Below, piece after piece: positions 12,425 to 23,860 of a DNA stretch of 64,000 nt. The stretch spans positions 1 through 64,000 of the forward strand of contig JADNRY010000328.1 of NCBI GenBank assembly GCA_015501585.1, given 5' to 3'. The notes under the pieces are model-generated. The model worked only from the letters and a program-made list of their open reading frames with translations. It did not search any database and was not told where the DNA came from. The DNA comes from Rhodocollybia butyracea (taxonomy: Eukaryota; Basidiomycota; Agaricomycetes; Agaricales; Omphalotaceae). Each line of letters starts with the position of its first letter. Position 1 is the first letter of the stretch. Both the position numbers and the translations under genes were made by a program.

Positions 12425-12600
12425 ACGGGACTGCATCGGTTACCACCGGTTCTGTAAATTCTAAGATTTTACAGAACCTTGCACTGAACTGCAGTGCACC
12501 GGTGCAGCATTACATAAAGGTGCACCGCGGTTCAGTGCAGTGCAGTTTTCAGTTTTTATTGGTTATATGAACTGCACTTTCGAACCCTAGAAATTAGTAT
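12425..12600. repeat. Dyad-rich insertion built from TGCAC/ACCGGT words
   Basis: The stretch repeats GTGCA, TGCAC, ACCGGTT and GCAGTGCA in both orientations (for example GCAGTGCACCGGTGCA) with spacers of a few bases. A related block, made from the same words, sits at 37,545-37,720. It lies inside the right arm of the large element, so it arrived later. No open frame or clear target duplication is seen. Confidence 0.5.
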
Positions 12601-12608
12601 CTGAACTT

Positions 12609-13012
12609 TGAAGCGCCCAGTAGTGTGTGGCATGGGTATGGCCGGTATGGCCGGTTTCCGGGTCGGGTACTCTGTCAGGTCCAGGTCTGACTACCCGGCA
12701 CCCGTTAACCTGAGTCCACCCGGAACACTCAAAATTTTATTTAATTCAGTGTCAAAGCAGGATTTGAACCTGCAGCCTTGTTCTCAGTTCTAAGGCTTTA
12801 CCCAGCATAGTTAACCACTATGCCAACATGACATTGATATTTCGCAGCTTCAGAAAATTTATATGGGACAACTGAACACCTGGCAGGTAAGCGCCTGGGA
12901 ACCCGTAGCCGTGTACATAGGTATGGGTATAGTGCCGGGTCGGGTTGGCTTTTTAGGTACCCGACCTACTAAGCCACACACTAGCACCCAGAGGGCGCTT
13001 CAGCAGTCTTTA
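12609..13012. mobile_element. Composite insertion with GAAGCGCCC ends and GGGT/ACCC words
   Basis: It opens GAAGCGCCC and closes with the inverse GGGCGCTTC, and the next 25 bp inward also match inverted (GTGTGTGGC against GCCACACAC). The body is iterated GGGTCGGGT and ACCCGG words, with a tRNA-like segment at 12,750-12,833. A shorter relative lies at 40,976-41,092. I read it as a non-autonomous element or a nested pair; no coding region is present. Confidence 0.45.
12750..12833 (-). repeat. tRNA-like sequence, probably a SINE head or pseudo-tRNA
   Basis: On the minus strand there is a perfect T-arm, GCAGGTTCAAATCCTGC, with a B-box. A D-arm-like GGCATAGTGGTTAACTATGC resembles an A-box, and the acceptor strands TGTCATG and TTTGACA pair at five positions. 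The region between the arms does not fold into a standard 5-bp anticodon stem with a 7-base loop, so I do not call a functional tRNA. It lies within a repeat insertion, which favours a tRNA-derived SINE remnant. Confidence 0.45.
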
Positions 13013-13588
13013 TTGCCCACTGGCTGTAAATTACTATTAGTTACAACAGTAAGGCCTGTGGTAGTAGAAGAAGTTTAAAGTGTGTCAGTGACTTCTCCAC
13101 AAGTCTAACCTGCAAGAATGACTCGGAATCCTGCGCCGTGCGGCCAAATGTACAATCACACTCTTGAGTCCCATAACATGTAACAGGACTCAACTAGGGA
13201 GCATGGGTATTTGGCAATTAGTAATGCATAACAAGAGGGTTTTTCAAGGTTTTTCATGAAACAGTACCAATTTTTGATAGTGGGCCTTCAGCCCGCCCAT
13301 TCATTTGCACATACTCTATGGTACTATGTGCAATTTGCAATGAATAATTACTATACAGTATGTATTAGAAAGTGATAGATGAAAGTAGCACTGCCAGGAC
13401 TCGCCCTGACCAGAATCATGACCAGAACTGTGAGTTATGTGCAAGCAATCCACTGAATTGGCAATGATTTGGTCTAAGATTTTTGTGTTTTGAGGATAGA
13501 TAGAGTACTTACTAAGTATATCCTAGTAATCCAACTAGTAGTAGCATAAAAATCATAAGCAGTGTGGGATGTTGGTATGGAATGGCCA

Positions 13589-13746
13589 CACTGCATGCAA
13601 ATCACCATAAATTTTGGTGCAAATAGTAAAATTATGTTAAAATTGTATGAAACCTCATACAATTTTAACATAATCTTACTACCTTCACACATGTTTAACA
13701 TAATTTTACTACTTCCACAAAAATTTATGTTGATTTGCAGGCAGTG
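13589..13746. mobile_element. 158-bp MITE with CACTG ends
   Basis: The termini are inverted repeats of about 31 bp, starting CACTGCATGCAAATCA on the left and its near complement on the right, and flanked by CCA on both sides (13,586-13,588 and 13,747-13,749). CACTG ends with a 3-bp duplication are typical of CACTA/EnSpm-derived MITEs. The centre is a nearly perfect AT-rich hairpin at about 13,631-13,674 with arms of some 20 bp. Confidence 0.65.
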
Positions 13747-13885
13747 CCATGGTCGACTTCTTTACCTGCACAATCATCAAGTCCATACTTTCAAGTTTCA
13801 ACATTGAACAACTTGAAGTCTGGACCTTTTGTTTCAAGGTTTTACTTTTGAATTGGTATTGTAAGTATACCCAGGTAGGAGCTAG

Positions 13886-14409
13886 AAACTTATGTGTCAT
13901 TGCTCATTACTCATCCCTACAAATGTCATGTGACACATGCCCATGTAGATTGCTCACTATAATATAGTTGACATAAGTACATAAATCCAGATTAAGGAAG
14001 TCATATGACTGAGTCAAGACTAGGCCTTACCAAATATGGTAGCTCTTGGCATTCTACAGCTGTGCCGGTCTAGAGCAGATTACATTGCTCACCATAGTAT
14101 ATAATTAAGTAACTGTGTAAGTTCAGATTAAGGAGTCATATGACTGAGTGACTGGGCCTTACCAAATATGGTAATTTTCATGACTAATCCAAAATGAATA
14201 ATTTATGTGAAGGGGGAGCACACATAATTCTGAGGGGGGAGCACACTGGTTTGTGAGGGGGAGCACATTTGTGAAGGGGGAGCACACATAATTTCTGAGG
14301 GGGGAGTGCACTTGAATTTCTGAAGGGGGAGCACACCAGATTTATGGGGGGGGAGCACATTTGTGAGGGGGGAGCACACTTGAATATTTCACACTTTTGA
14401 ACAGCATAG
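13886..14409 (-). repeat. Right terminal inverted repeat of the 12.5-kb element
   Basis: This is the reverse complement of 1,891-2,415 with only a few changes, mainly in copy spacing of the 20-bp subterminal units. It ends CACTTTTGAACAGCATAG and is followed by the ATGA duplication. High arm identity next to decayed genes inside suggests either late arm homogenisation or mobilisation in trans. Confidence 0.85.
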
Positions 14410-14413
14410 ATGA

Positions 14414-15175
14414 CGGTGGTATAAGATGACAGTGAAGGCGGTGAGATGATGTTTATCGGTGGCAGCGGTGGATGATTCCTCTGCCTCCTATCCGTACTGG
14501 GAGTAGAAAACGGGGAAAAGCCATCGTGACACCCTGTAAACTGTCTACACTGTAGGAATTTATGGATAGGCAGATTTGCAAGTGCCTCCGTGTACAAACC
14601 TGGACTGACTCATATGGACTGGAGTCATAATGTGTCAATATTGCATTGACTCATTTGTAGTACATAGTTACTGTGCATTGAGTCATTGACTGTGCATGAC
14701 TGTGCAATGATTCTAAATGACTCATAATGACTTGCCTGGACTTATAGCAAGTCAATTCCCTTATATAGTGTAGTATACAGTTGTATTGTATATAAGTACC
14801 TAGTTTTATGGAATGAGACTCCATCGGGTTGTTGACCCAGGGCTTTACCCATCTCTACCCTCTGGTGTGCTATTGTCCCTACATTTGGAGGATGAGCGTA
14901 GCTTGTATCTGAGTTTTTCCCCCTTTACAACAACATACACTACTTGTACTCATTTGACTGGCGTTACTCCCCCTTCGTACGCTCTCAAATATCGGAGAAT
15001 TGTGTGCACGATGAAGCATCCGCCGGCGCATGTCGGTGCGGTTGTTTTGAATTCCCTGCCTAATTTGCTAGATAGGGTAGGACCGGAAGTTGTTGACGAA
15101 GCACCAAGATTGATGGAACACCAGGATTGTTGGCCCAGCTATGCTGCCTCCTCTCGCTTTCACCGTCTTCCTGCT
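14414..15175. other. Intergenic, with a TGACTCA-word block
   Basis: No convincing gene is visible. Between about 14,596 and 14,757 the sequence is dominated by TGACTCA, GAGTCAT and TGTGCA words in both orientations, resembling the short-hairpin array in the LTR at 59.76-60.08 kb. The rest is the 3' flank of the SPIN90/Ldb17 gene. Confidence 0.4.
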
Positions 15176-16517
15176 TTAGTTCATTTCTTTCTTTAACCAC
15201 TCTCCTGTTAAACATCTTTCTACCAGTCTCTTCGTGGTTGGGTTCATTTGTCGAACTTCGGAATCCTGCACTAGGGGCTCAAGCATATTACGGATCTGTG
15301 TTCTCTTGTAGGAGAACGAACGGAGTTGGGTTCTGGTTAAAAGAGGGTGTAAGACACGAAGATAAGCGTGTTGCAGCTGAGTGACATCAAATGAGATTAA
15401 GAAAGAAATAATAAATAGATAAAAGGCATATACCCACCCCCTCATTATCTCCAGCCTCATCCAAATCGGGCAATTCCCTCAAAAAAATATCGACCAGCAC
15501 ACATAAATCGTTGGTGTAAAAATACCCTTCAGTCCCCCTCGTCGTAAAGAGTAAGTAGAGTAATTTCAGCACTAACAGTCGTATGAAAATGTCCTCCTGT
15601 GCGCGGTTAAGCATGAATATCATATGTTCGGCAAATGTCTGGGAAGTTCCGGTCCCCAGACGACGAATGAGAAGGCGAAGGACGCGGTTTTTGACCCTTT
15701 CACTGGATGAATTGCGTCCGGGTTCCAACGATGCAACCATAAACTGTTCATTCAGAGCAAGAAGGAGCTTGATAACAGAATAATTGAATGTATCACCTTG
15801 CATATGCCGAGTTTCTTCGATGAGGTCAAACAGGTGATCCAGATAATTGTCGGGCCAGGCATTGAGATCCTGTACTGACATCTGATGTACCCTACACCTC
15901 TCGTACAGCAGATTGGCGCTTAAACTCCGTAGCTTGGCTTTGGTGGCTACGTGAAGATTTATTTCCTCTACGTCGGAATCTAATTCCAATTCCAGTAGAA
16001 CGTTGTCCATTAGTGGCGGCAACAGAGATTTCCATCGCAGTCTGGTTCTAAAGGAATCGGGTTTTCGACGACCGAAAGAAAGCAGGACATGTAATGCGAT
16101 GAGCTGAGTATCTGGGTTGCCGTTACTTTTCGCTTCAGAAGTGACAATATCGCTCATGCGCTTGGAATGAGATTGGAATAGTTCAGAATCGAGAAGCATA
16201 GCGCAGGCGAAGTCCAGTTGCAATGGATCTTGTAGATATTGTTCTGTCAACGTTTTGTTAGTTTAGGCAAACTGATGATGATGACACTGACGATGGTACG
16301 CTGCACACAGTCCCAGCGACCTTCGTAGTGTCAAATCCAGGTATTCCAAAGTTGGGATGTTGTGTTTTGGTATTGTGAGTATGTCTTCTAGTTCTATATT
16401 ACATTGAACAGTGGTTAGTATAATAATGGGAAATCAAGAGACTAACACACCAGACCAGAATTGTTGAGCATTATCAACGAGATGGACGATATCTGAATCG
16501 TCTTCCATTGTCGGCAT
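15176..16517 (-). CDS. LDB17: SPIN90/Ldb17/Dip1 family actin-nucleation adaptor
   Basis: The family (Dip1 in fission yeast, Ldb17 in budding yeast) activates Arp2/3 complex to seed linear actin filaments at endocytic patches. I place the start at 16,517 (MPTMEDDSDIVHLVDNAQQFW). Short introns, one with a CTAAC branch site before the acceptor at about 16,243, lead into a long exon with the conserved leucine-rich domain: RGTEGYFYTNDLCVLVDIFL followed by RELPDLDE. The last intron (from about 15,446, donor GTGGGT) leads to the final exon, with AYLRVLHPLLTRTQL and a closing EVRQMNPTTKRLVERCL before the stop at 15,176. The frame has no stops, the length (about 390 residues) is normal for fungal members, and codon use is ordinary. 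It is probably the conserved resident gene that anchors this accessory region. It is divergent from the NACHT gene to its right. Confidence 0.85.
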
Positions 16518-16940
16518 CGCTGGAATAGCAAAGCTTACTTATCCGTGTGCGCAAGTAGAGAAAACTCGTGGTCGTTTAGCGCCTGATCCAAAGGGAACAG
16601 GCTAGCTGTCGTGTACTTATAGTGTATGTACGTATCAGGTACAAGTCTAGAGAGTATTGATAATTGAACAGATACAGGCACTCCAGGCAAAACCGAGTTT
16701 GTCATCTACCCAAAAACAGGTGCAATCTTCTCAACCCCCATCAGATATAAGCGCTTAAGCCCAGAAGTCAATGTACCGGGACTCCGTGTTCGTGCACATG
16801 ACATGGAAGGAGATAAGAAGGTCAGTATCTGAATACGCGCACTGGTTCAAGGGGCAGCAGGCAGCCGCGTGTTTGATAAATTTGAGTCAAGTTTTCCCAA
16901 AATTCTCCTCGAGATTGTCCTCGTCCCCGAACGTGCTGCA

Positions 16941-19900
16941 ATGCCATGGTGGTCTCGGTTCTCCAGGCGAAAATCAAGCTCTTCGTCTACCAAAAAACAG
17001 ATAAAATCTTCCAAAGCGAGTTCCTCTTTGCAAAGGCCAACTGTCGCCACTTCTGTAGACACTGCACCGTCGGAGCCATCCGTCCCCCCCAAATCACTGC
17101 CACCTGAGTCTATGGCCATCCCGTCTCAGTCAACTCCGAGTTTGGGTGTCGAATCGGAGACCACGTCAGATATAAGCTCAGATGTAGATTGCCCAAAACC
17201 TGCTTCTAAAACAAAGCAGCGCATCCTTTTCGGAGTCAGGGGAGTACTCAAAGTTGCTGTGGTTGCGTTGAAGGCCGCCCCGATCTCGGGGCTTGATGCA
17301 ATTCCTTCCACTTTGCTCTCGTTTCTCGATTTATACGAGGTACTTCGTCTAGAACCTTTACTTCAATGAGAAATATTGACTTTTATTCCTTTAGCAAGCA
17401 GATAGTAATGAGGAGAATCTGAAAAACTTGCAATCCAGCGTGCAAGATTTCATTGACCGGGTGATTGAGCCTATGGGGTCATCTGAAGATATCTCGGAGG
17501 AATTTCAGGGCCGAGTCAGAGAACTTTGCAGGTACGAATGACCCAGCCCTTGCGCGGAGCTTCTTGTCCATTCCCGTTTTCCTACTAGTAAATTGGAAGT
17601 ACAATGCAGTGAACTGTCCAAACTTCTTAACCACAAGGTACACGGAAAGAATATACTGTTTGCTGCCAGAAATATGGTACAAATCACTGATACCCGACTT
17701 GCGGTTGATACTGCTATCCGTAATTTCAGCGTAAGGTTCTCAGATCCCTCAAACCACTTGTCCTCACGCCCACTCTTTGCCTTTTGCATTTAGACAGACA
17801 CAATTATTCAGATATGGATTACAACTCATCAAACTCTAGTGAAAAGTAAGTTATTCTACCAAATCTCCCTAATCACATTGTTGAAACCCTTGCATGTGCT
17901 ACTTAGGTACTATTGACCAACTCATGATGGCCCAAGCCAGCTACCTCAGTGTTTGGAAAGATGGATGTCATCCTGATACCAGGGTTGGCGTTCGCCATCG
18001 TCTCACAACCCATCTTTCCAATCATCTCAACCCTCTTGTGGTCCTTCAATCATCTCCTGGGATGGGGAAGACCGCCATTGCAAAGAGCATTGCGGCCGAA
18101 TACGACCAGCAGAAACGACTCGGAGCATCGTTCTTCTTTGACAAAGCCGGAGCGAAACGATCCACTGACTCTGCAGAGTTATTTGTCTCAACTTTGGCGT
18201 GTCAGTTGGCTGAACACCATCCTCGTTATCGAAACGCCCTTTTCAAACTCCTCCACAATGATTCCCAGTTGCTATCTCGCTCAGGACAAGATCAGTTGAA
18301 ACGGCTTATAATTGATCCTATGAATGCGATACACAAGATTAATCCTTCCGATCTACCTTCCGTGATAATCCTAGATGGCTTGGACGAATGTGGGAATTGG
18401 AGAGCCCTAGAACTCCTTATGGAAATTGTGATTGAGCTTGTACGCAATCTATCATACTTTCAATTTCTCATCAGCTCTCGCCCCGAACCAGAAATCGTCG
18501 ATGCACTCCGTGGCTACTCTTCTAATATACCCACGGAGAATTTGGACAACGTACCCTCTGACTCAACTACCAGAGATATTTTGACCTACATTGATGAGTG
18601 CCTCGAGAATCTTCCGTCCCGCGGATCGACTCGCTGGCCTCCACCTCAACAGGACAGGTGGGAATGTGGGAGTCATTGTGGTGGCATATTCGAAATTGCC
18701 AGAATCCGGATGCGCATTTTGGAGGAGTCAAGAGGTGTACCCATGGAGGATGTGTTCCAGGAACTTGTGAATGACACTCGAAGTGGGATTCCGACATACA
18801 CAAACGAGTATTTGCGTATACTGCGAAAGGCATACATTGAGCCATTCGCGCCCGGGGAGAGCTCGGAGTTGAACAAGAGACGGGAAGCGACAAAGAGGTT
18901 GGTGCTGGCGCGGTTTCGGCTGGTTGTGGGTGCTCTGGTTGCTTTAATCGAGCCGCTACCCCTGAAGTCACTCACTCAACTCCTCAAGATGCCAAGAAGC
19001 GAGGCAGCATCAGCGTTGCGACCAATTAGCTCTGTCCTCAATGTTCCCGATGATGAGGCTGCTCCCATTCATTTTTTTCACGCAACAGCACAAGAATTTC
19101 TCACTGGGGAACCAGAAGGGAGTGATGAGGATAAGGTGTTCTTCTTTGATGATGTGCAAGGCACATTCCTCGCACCACTTTGTTTGGAGCCAATGATCAA
19201 GGCTTTTTGCCCTGGGTATCTACTCACGTTCTCCCACGTCGCAGAAGCAAGAGTACCCGGCTCTATCATCTTTGAGGGTACTATGCATATGAAACTCTCA
19301 GCGCACCTTTTGTATGCAATGGACCACTGGACCAAGCATTTTCCTGATTCTAAAGCTGCTCCATCCACCCTGTGGGATCTTATGTGGAATTTCATATCAA
19401 CATGTCTTGTTGCATGGTTTGAGCTGGCTGCATTGGCAGACAGGATGGATGACACATATCTTCATATTCCTAAAGTCATCCAAAGACTTGAAGAGCTGTC
19501 AGCAATATTACAGAGACGTGATAATCAGGATATGCCTCCCTCTGAAAAATCAACAATCGCATTGGGTGCAGTATTGACCGCATTAAAGATGCTAAAACCT
19601 ATAACGTCTGAATCACTTAACAACAATCGAAAATCTGTCTTTGTTCAATACCTCCGTCCCTTGTCTGAGCTCAGCCATCTCCTTGTCACTCAATATCATA
19701 TATCTCCATACCGAATAGTCGCAAGCACACCCGAACACACTTCTATTCCTATGTCATATTTCACAACTGCTGGGCAAGGCCACACTCCTTTGTCTTCGGA
19801 TACCTTCATGTATCCTCCTGCTCATGTGGTGCAGTCAGCACTTTCTTCAGATGGGGAGCTTGTTGCGCTATCGTTCCAAGATGGTAGCTTTCGGGTTGTC

Positions 19901-20965
19901 CACTCTGAGCATAGTAAACTTGCCTGGACTCCAAATCTGCCCTTGGAATGGAATTCAAAGCCAGTACCCAAGTTTCGCTGGATTGAGTTCGCGTTTTCAA
20001 ACACTCGAGTCGTTGGAGAAGACGGTGATGGAATGGTGTGGTTGATTGGTCCAGATAACGTTCTTGATGTATTGGGACCCCTTCCATTTCCCAGGTCCGA
20101 TTCAAGGGCAGTTGTGTCGCCGGATGGCAATCACATATTCCGTGTTTCACTTGAGCGTGCTCCTGAAGGATGGTCTCATTTGACAGTCCTACTCGAGGTC
20201 CTTGGTAGTGAGATATCTGTTCGTTCTCTTGCTAAACCGACCAGACACAGCGGAATTTCTGGTACCTCGCTTTCTCTTGGGTTTTCCCATGATGGAACAC
20301 ATGTTGGTGCCTTTGAAGATGTCTCCAGCCGGGCTGTTGCTCACGTCTGGTCTGTTGCCACCACTGCCCACGTTGGCTCATACATTATCAGCAATTTTAA
20401 GTGTAGTAGAGCCCATTTTGACCCCTCAGCGTATGCGCCCCTTCACGAGTCATATACATATGCTGACCATGGAGAATTATACGAACCATTTGGGCCCGAC
20501 GACTCCGATCAGAAATGCACCCTCAAATTCTATCCGCCTGGACATTTGGACACACAGCAAACATTGAATCAAGGGGACAACCCAGATCATCCCTCCACCT
20601 TGCCCAAGTTTCCCGTTCTGTCGTCAGTCTTTTGGGAGGTTGCAGGCGGGAATTCGGATGCATTCAGAGCTGCAAGTCAGATGTTGGGCCCTACAAGTAT
20701 CATCCCTGATAAGCACGGCTCTATGTACTGCAACGGAGAAGTTATTGCATACCTGATAGCCGATCTGAGGTCACCTCAGTCTCGTCAACTTCGATACAGT
20801 ATTCACAAAGGAAGGGTACGAGTTCTCCTTGGTCCTGGGCCAACAGGAAAACTTCGGGATTTTGACACACAGTCTTACTTCGAGGAAGGAGCTTTTCTTG
20901 TTCCTCCCCTTTTGTTTGATCTTTCCAGGGAATACACCCAGATTCTCTCACTCCAAACGAGATGA
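16941..20965 (+). CDS. NACHT-domain STAND NTPase (fungal NLR-like)
   Basis: STAND proteins act as nucleotide-switched receptors; in fungi they are tied to non-self recognition and incompatibility. The start at 16,941 (MPWWSRFSRRKSSSSS) opens a Ser-rich basic leader. Exons 16,941-17,339, 17,395-17,531, 17,589-17,730, 17,794-17,845 and 17,907-20,965 join in frame to about 1,260 residues. An alpha-helical segment (residues about 120-230) precedes the NACHT domain. It has a Walker A in LQSSPGMGKTAIAKS, lacking the first canonical Gly, a Walker B in VIILDGLDECG, and a sensor-like SSRPEPEI. The GGIFEIARIRMRIL stretch follows, then a helical region. The C-terminal 400 residues look like degenerate beta-propeller blades (AHVVQSALSSDGELVALSF, SRAVVSPDGNHIF). 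No stop or frameshift is seen. Relics of paralogues lie at 25.2-26.2 kb. A role in immunity is inference from the family. Confidence 0.88.
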
Positions 20966-20968
20966 TTG

Positions 20969-21800
20969 CTGAAGGAGTAAGCCCACAAGTAGATCCCCTG
21001 TATTTGAACTTTTGAAGAACCTTAGATAGTTTTTACCCTGTAAATATTCCGTTACATGAATTCGTCGAGATCCCAACATCAGCCTGAGCAACTAGCTCTA
21101 TGGAAGTCAAGGTCCCATGTTGAGCGTTGCTATGGATATCCGACGTATTGTCCCAGTCGCATTGTCTCTCATCCTTGTCGGTCAGTGATTTTAGGTACCG
21201 GGGATGCTAGTGGATGCTAAATCATGCATCTCAGGGGGGATGGGTTATAGGCGTGAACTAGTGCATGCTGTCGCGGCTGACTCGTTGAGTGTCCACACCC
21301 TCATTGTGGGCTCATTGTTCATAATTCCGACAGCTCGAAATGCAGACCTCTCTTCAGCTCCTCTCAATGGACTTCTCAATTTACTCATGGATTCTTCGAT
21401 GTTGTCCAAACCTTGTCCCTGACCTCGTCCAGCTCTCGCGGCTCTGTCTGAAATCATCGATAATAGTAGATTGAAAAGGTTGTTAAAGGTGGAGGGGTGG
21501 CGAGCCCGGGCTCTCTCTTGTGCTAGGTAACGCGGATCCGCTCTCGATACATAGATCCAACCAATGTCCACTCCAAGGCTTTACTGAGCAGCTCTCCAAG
21601 TCTTTCGCCTGAACTCAAAACTTAACACAGGGCAACAAATGACATGACATTCCAAATCGAAGGCGTGGTATGTATCCTGAAAGTCTACGCACAAATATTA
21701 CATATGCTTATATATGCACAACCAGCTACCTAGTTGTAGTACCATCAATTTACATAAACAGCTCATACCCCTCACAACGACATATGAACGAATTACTTCT
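20969..21800. other. Intergenic with a possible lost secreted-protein exon
   Basis: An ATG at 21,131 opens a hydrophobic start (MDIRRIVPVALSLILVG) that looks like a signal peptide and is followed by a donor-like GTCAGT. No convincing second exon follows. A 108-codon minus-strand frame (21,245-21,571) has no recognisable motif. I would not call a gene here. Confidence 0.25.
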
Positions 21801-22040
21801 CTAATAATCTAACACGTCACATACCACCGTCCCATGACAAAACGCACTAGTCCTAGTCCTGCCCAGTCGCAACTTCATCCCCGGCATCCTACCCCCAGCT
21901 CTCGCCCAAAACATCCCCTCCTTGGGATGCACCATCTCCGCCCACGTGCGTTCCTCCCCGGTTGAGCGGGTGATGTAGATGTTTGGATCGACGGAATCGG
22001 CGGGTTCGGTGGTGGGGGAAGAGAGTTTTTGGTTATACAA
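21801..22040 (-). pseudogene. C-terminal fragment of an unrecognised fungal gene
   Basis: The frame reads DSVDPNIYITRSTGEERTW and HPKEGMFWARAGGRMPGMKL and looks like ordinary coding sequence. A diverged second copy of part of it lies at 22,772-22,830, inside the F-box copy 2 block, with shifted frames. Upstream parts of what may be the same gene occur at 22.8-24.2 kb on the same strand. I do not know the family. Confidence 0.3.
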
Positions 22041-22508
22041 AAGACAATGAACTATAAACCAGGAAGCAGGAGTCGGTGGGAGATTTTGCTACCAGAGCAA
22101 GAATGAGACGAAATGTGAAACGGTCACTTGTTTTCTGGTTTCGCGTTGCCTTACACTTCTTAGATACCCCACGGAGAAATCCCAACTCAAAGTTATAGTT
22201 AAAGCCTGGCTATTTTGATTTTGCGCCAGGTTTATCATCATGATTTCTGGGAGAGGAATAGAGTATCGAATCAAATTCTAGTATACAATTAATGATAGTT
22301 AGGCCTGCCCTAAGTCAAAACGTGATTAATCGGGCCATCTTCAGGTTGTTCTGATTCATTGTTTTTGACTTTTACGACAACTTGACAGAAAGGCATAGCA
22401 CGATACACAACATACACAAGGTCAGAGCATTTATGCTTGTCTGATTTCAAACTCCTCTATCTCAATGAGGCTCTTTCGTGCAGTTCCACAGTTCGATCTC
22501 AGCGTACA

Positions 22509-22770
22509 ATGGCGAAGTATCTTTCCCAACGTATCGAGGGTCTGATTTGGCTTGACAAGACCGAAATATCCTTCTTAAAAGCGAAGATTTTTGATGCAGA
22601 AACCATGATAAAGAACTTCGACACTGATAAATCCGACCTCACGCTCAAGGGCCGAAAAGACGAGCTCGAAAAGCTGAAGAACATTCTATCGCCCATTCGT
22701 CAAGTACCGCTGGACGTACTTTCTGAAATATTTGACCTATCTTGTTGTATCGACCGCCATGTCACATCCT
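22509..22770 (+). pseudogene. F-box gene N-terminal fragment, copy 2
   Basis: The ATG at 22,509 gives MAKYLSQRIEGLIWLDKTE, a coiled spacer (GRKDELEKLKNI) and then an F-box-like motif, LSPIRQVPLDVLSEIFDLSC. About 90 codons in, the F-box breaks off and the DNA becomes minus-strand sequence of another gene. The full Agaricomycete F-box proteins are 400-600 residues with LRR-like strands, so this is a truncated copy. It is the best preserved of three, with relatives at 590-1,260 and 24,515-24,840, and may still be transcribed as a short protein. Confidence 0.55.
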
Positions 22771-22771
22771 T

Positions 22772-23340
22772 GAGATGCACAATCTCCGCCCACGTGTGTT
22801 CCTCTCAGGGGAATCGGCGGGTTTATAGCTTTGAAGGTGGGGGTGTAGAGGAAGCTGGCGCAGATGTAGAGCTTTCAAGTGTGTTTTCGGAATCGAGTGG
22901 TGTTTCGGTTGGTTTAGAGCAGGAGAGTCGTTTTCGAGAGAGTTTTCGGGTGCTGCGGTCGAGGATACGATGTCCGAGGTGTTCGGTTCAGGCGTAGATA
23001 TTTAGTATTCACATCATCCGCCATGAGTGCCTCTCCCTCGCTGACTACAACACTAACAGGCTGGGTACCTCCATAGCAGAAGCACCAAGGCTCGAATCTG
23101 AACTTGAGCCATCCTTTGTTGTTGACTTCTTTTTCTCCATGCGAAGACATTCTGCACCTTTCCTTCCGTCTCCTCTATCGCTGCCGCTGTGGGTCCACTG
23201 CTCATTTCTGTCGCTTCAGCTCCCTCCGCTGACACTGCCAGCCGCGAACCCATTCCCAACATCCTCTGGTTTCAACAACAAACCTGGCTTCGACCTTGCA
23301 CCTGCACCCGCAACCAGTCCCGATCCAGACATTGGTCTCA
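22772..23340 (-). pseudogene. Low-complexity gene relic, second copy
   Basis: This minus-strand block matches 1,290-1,850 in order and content, with many small changes. The protein would be Ser/Glu/Thr-rich and disordered. It adjoins the fragment at 23,338-23,860, which may be the upstream part of the same gene. Confidence 0.3.
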
Positions 23341-23860
23341 GAGCTCTAGCAACTGCACGGGCGGCAGCACACCTCCCACACCACGAGAAGGCGTGCCAGG
23401 CCTCGAGGACGGAGTAACAGGCCTGGAATCCGGTAACGAGATTTTCATCGGGTCTATAGGCGTCGTAGGCTGTACAGGGGAGTAGACTGGGGAACAGGCG
23501 GTAGAAGAGTCGGATAATACAGGGTTGGATTCAGTCATGGTTGAAACGTTGATGTTCGGGTTGGAGTTAGGATTGGGATTGGAGTCGACGTTGGAATCGG
23601 CGTGGGTATTGGTAGTAGGGGCTGTCGGATTACCGCGCGCAGATCCTCTTCGGCCTTTGTTCCGTTTTGATAAAGGAGGACACTGATAATCTTTGCCCCA
23701 TACCCTCTCAATGACCCCACTCCTCACAAATGCCCATAAAGAACATGTTGTGCGGAGACGGGCCAGGCCATTTGAGCCTCCATATCCATCTGGCGTGTTA
23801 TAGGAATGATGGAGGGCTGATACCGAACGGATAGGGTAAATCGTCGAAGAGTTAAGGGAT
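23338..23860 (-). pseudogene. Unrecognised conserved-looking gene fragment
   Basis: The minus strand reads SNGLARLRTTCSLWAFVRSG, then VIERVWGKDYQCPPLSKRNK, then a long Asn/Pro/Ser-rich tail containing NPNPNSNPN. The first part looks like the end of a folded or membrane-proximal domain and the tail is disordered. A 45-bp piece of the upstream DNA (23,768-23,812) is repeated at 25,787-25,830, so the gene was copied and broken. I do not recognise the family. Confidence 0.35.

Larger units (their letters stand above)
1891..14409. mobile_element. 12.5-kb TIR DNA element carrying TET/JBP and transposase-like genes
   Basis: The outer ends are inverted copies: left 1,891-2,415 and right 13,886-14,409, near identical over about 525 bp. 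Both begin CTATGCTGTTCAAAAGTG and are flanked by ATGA (1,887-1,890 and 14,410-14,413), a possible 4-bp target-site duplication. A weaker inverted match continues inward (2,445-2,500 against 12,255-12,310), which shows the right arm was later expanded by insertions at 12.4-13.0 and 13.6 kb. Inside are a plus-strand basic/cysteine gene, a plus-strand TET/JBP-type dioxygenase and a convergent minus-strand transposase-like gene. TET/JBP genes in basidiomycetes are known to have expanded with DNA transposons, so the cargo fits. The superfamily is not certain: the internal gene looks MULE-like or unclassified, while a 4-bp duplication is short for MULEs. Confidence 0.72.

Noticed and set aside
12750..12833. 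Functional tRNA gene on the minus strand
   Set aside because: T-arm and D-arm look right, but no standard anticodon arm forms and the locus sits inside a repeat insertion.
13631..13674. AT-rich hairpin as a transcription terminator
   Set aside because: It is the centre of a small MITE with CCA duplications; fungi do not use bacterial-type terminators.
1891..14409. Classical KDZ transposon
   Set aside because: The transposase-like gene lacks the KDZ-type core that I know, so I leave the superfamily open even though the TET/JBP cargo fits that association.
14813..15196. 127-codon plus-strand frame as a gene
   Set aside because: It has no motif and overlaps the 3' end of the SPIN90/Ldb17 gene on the other strand.
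21131..21422. Small secreted protein gene
   Set aside because: The signal-peptide-like first exon has no convincing continuation after the donor-like site.
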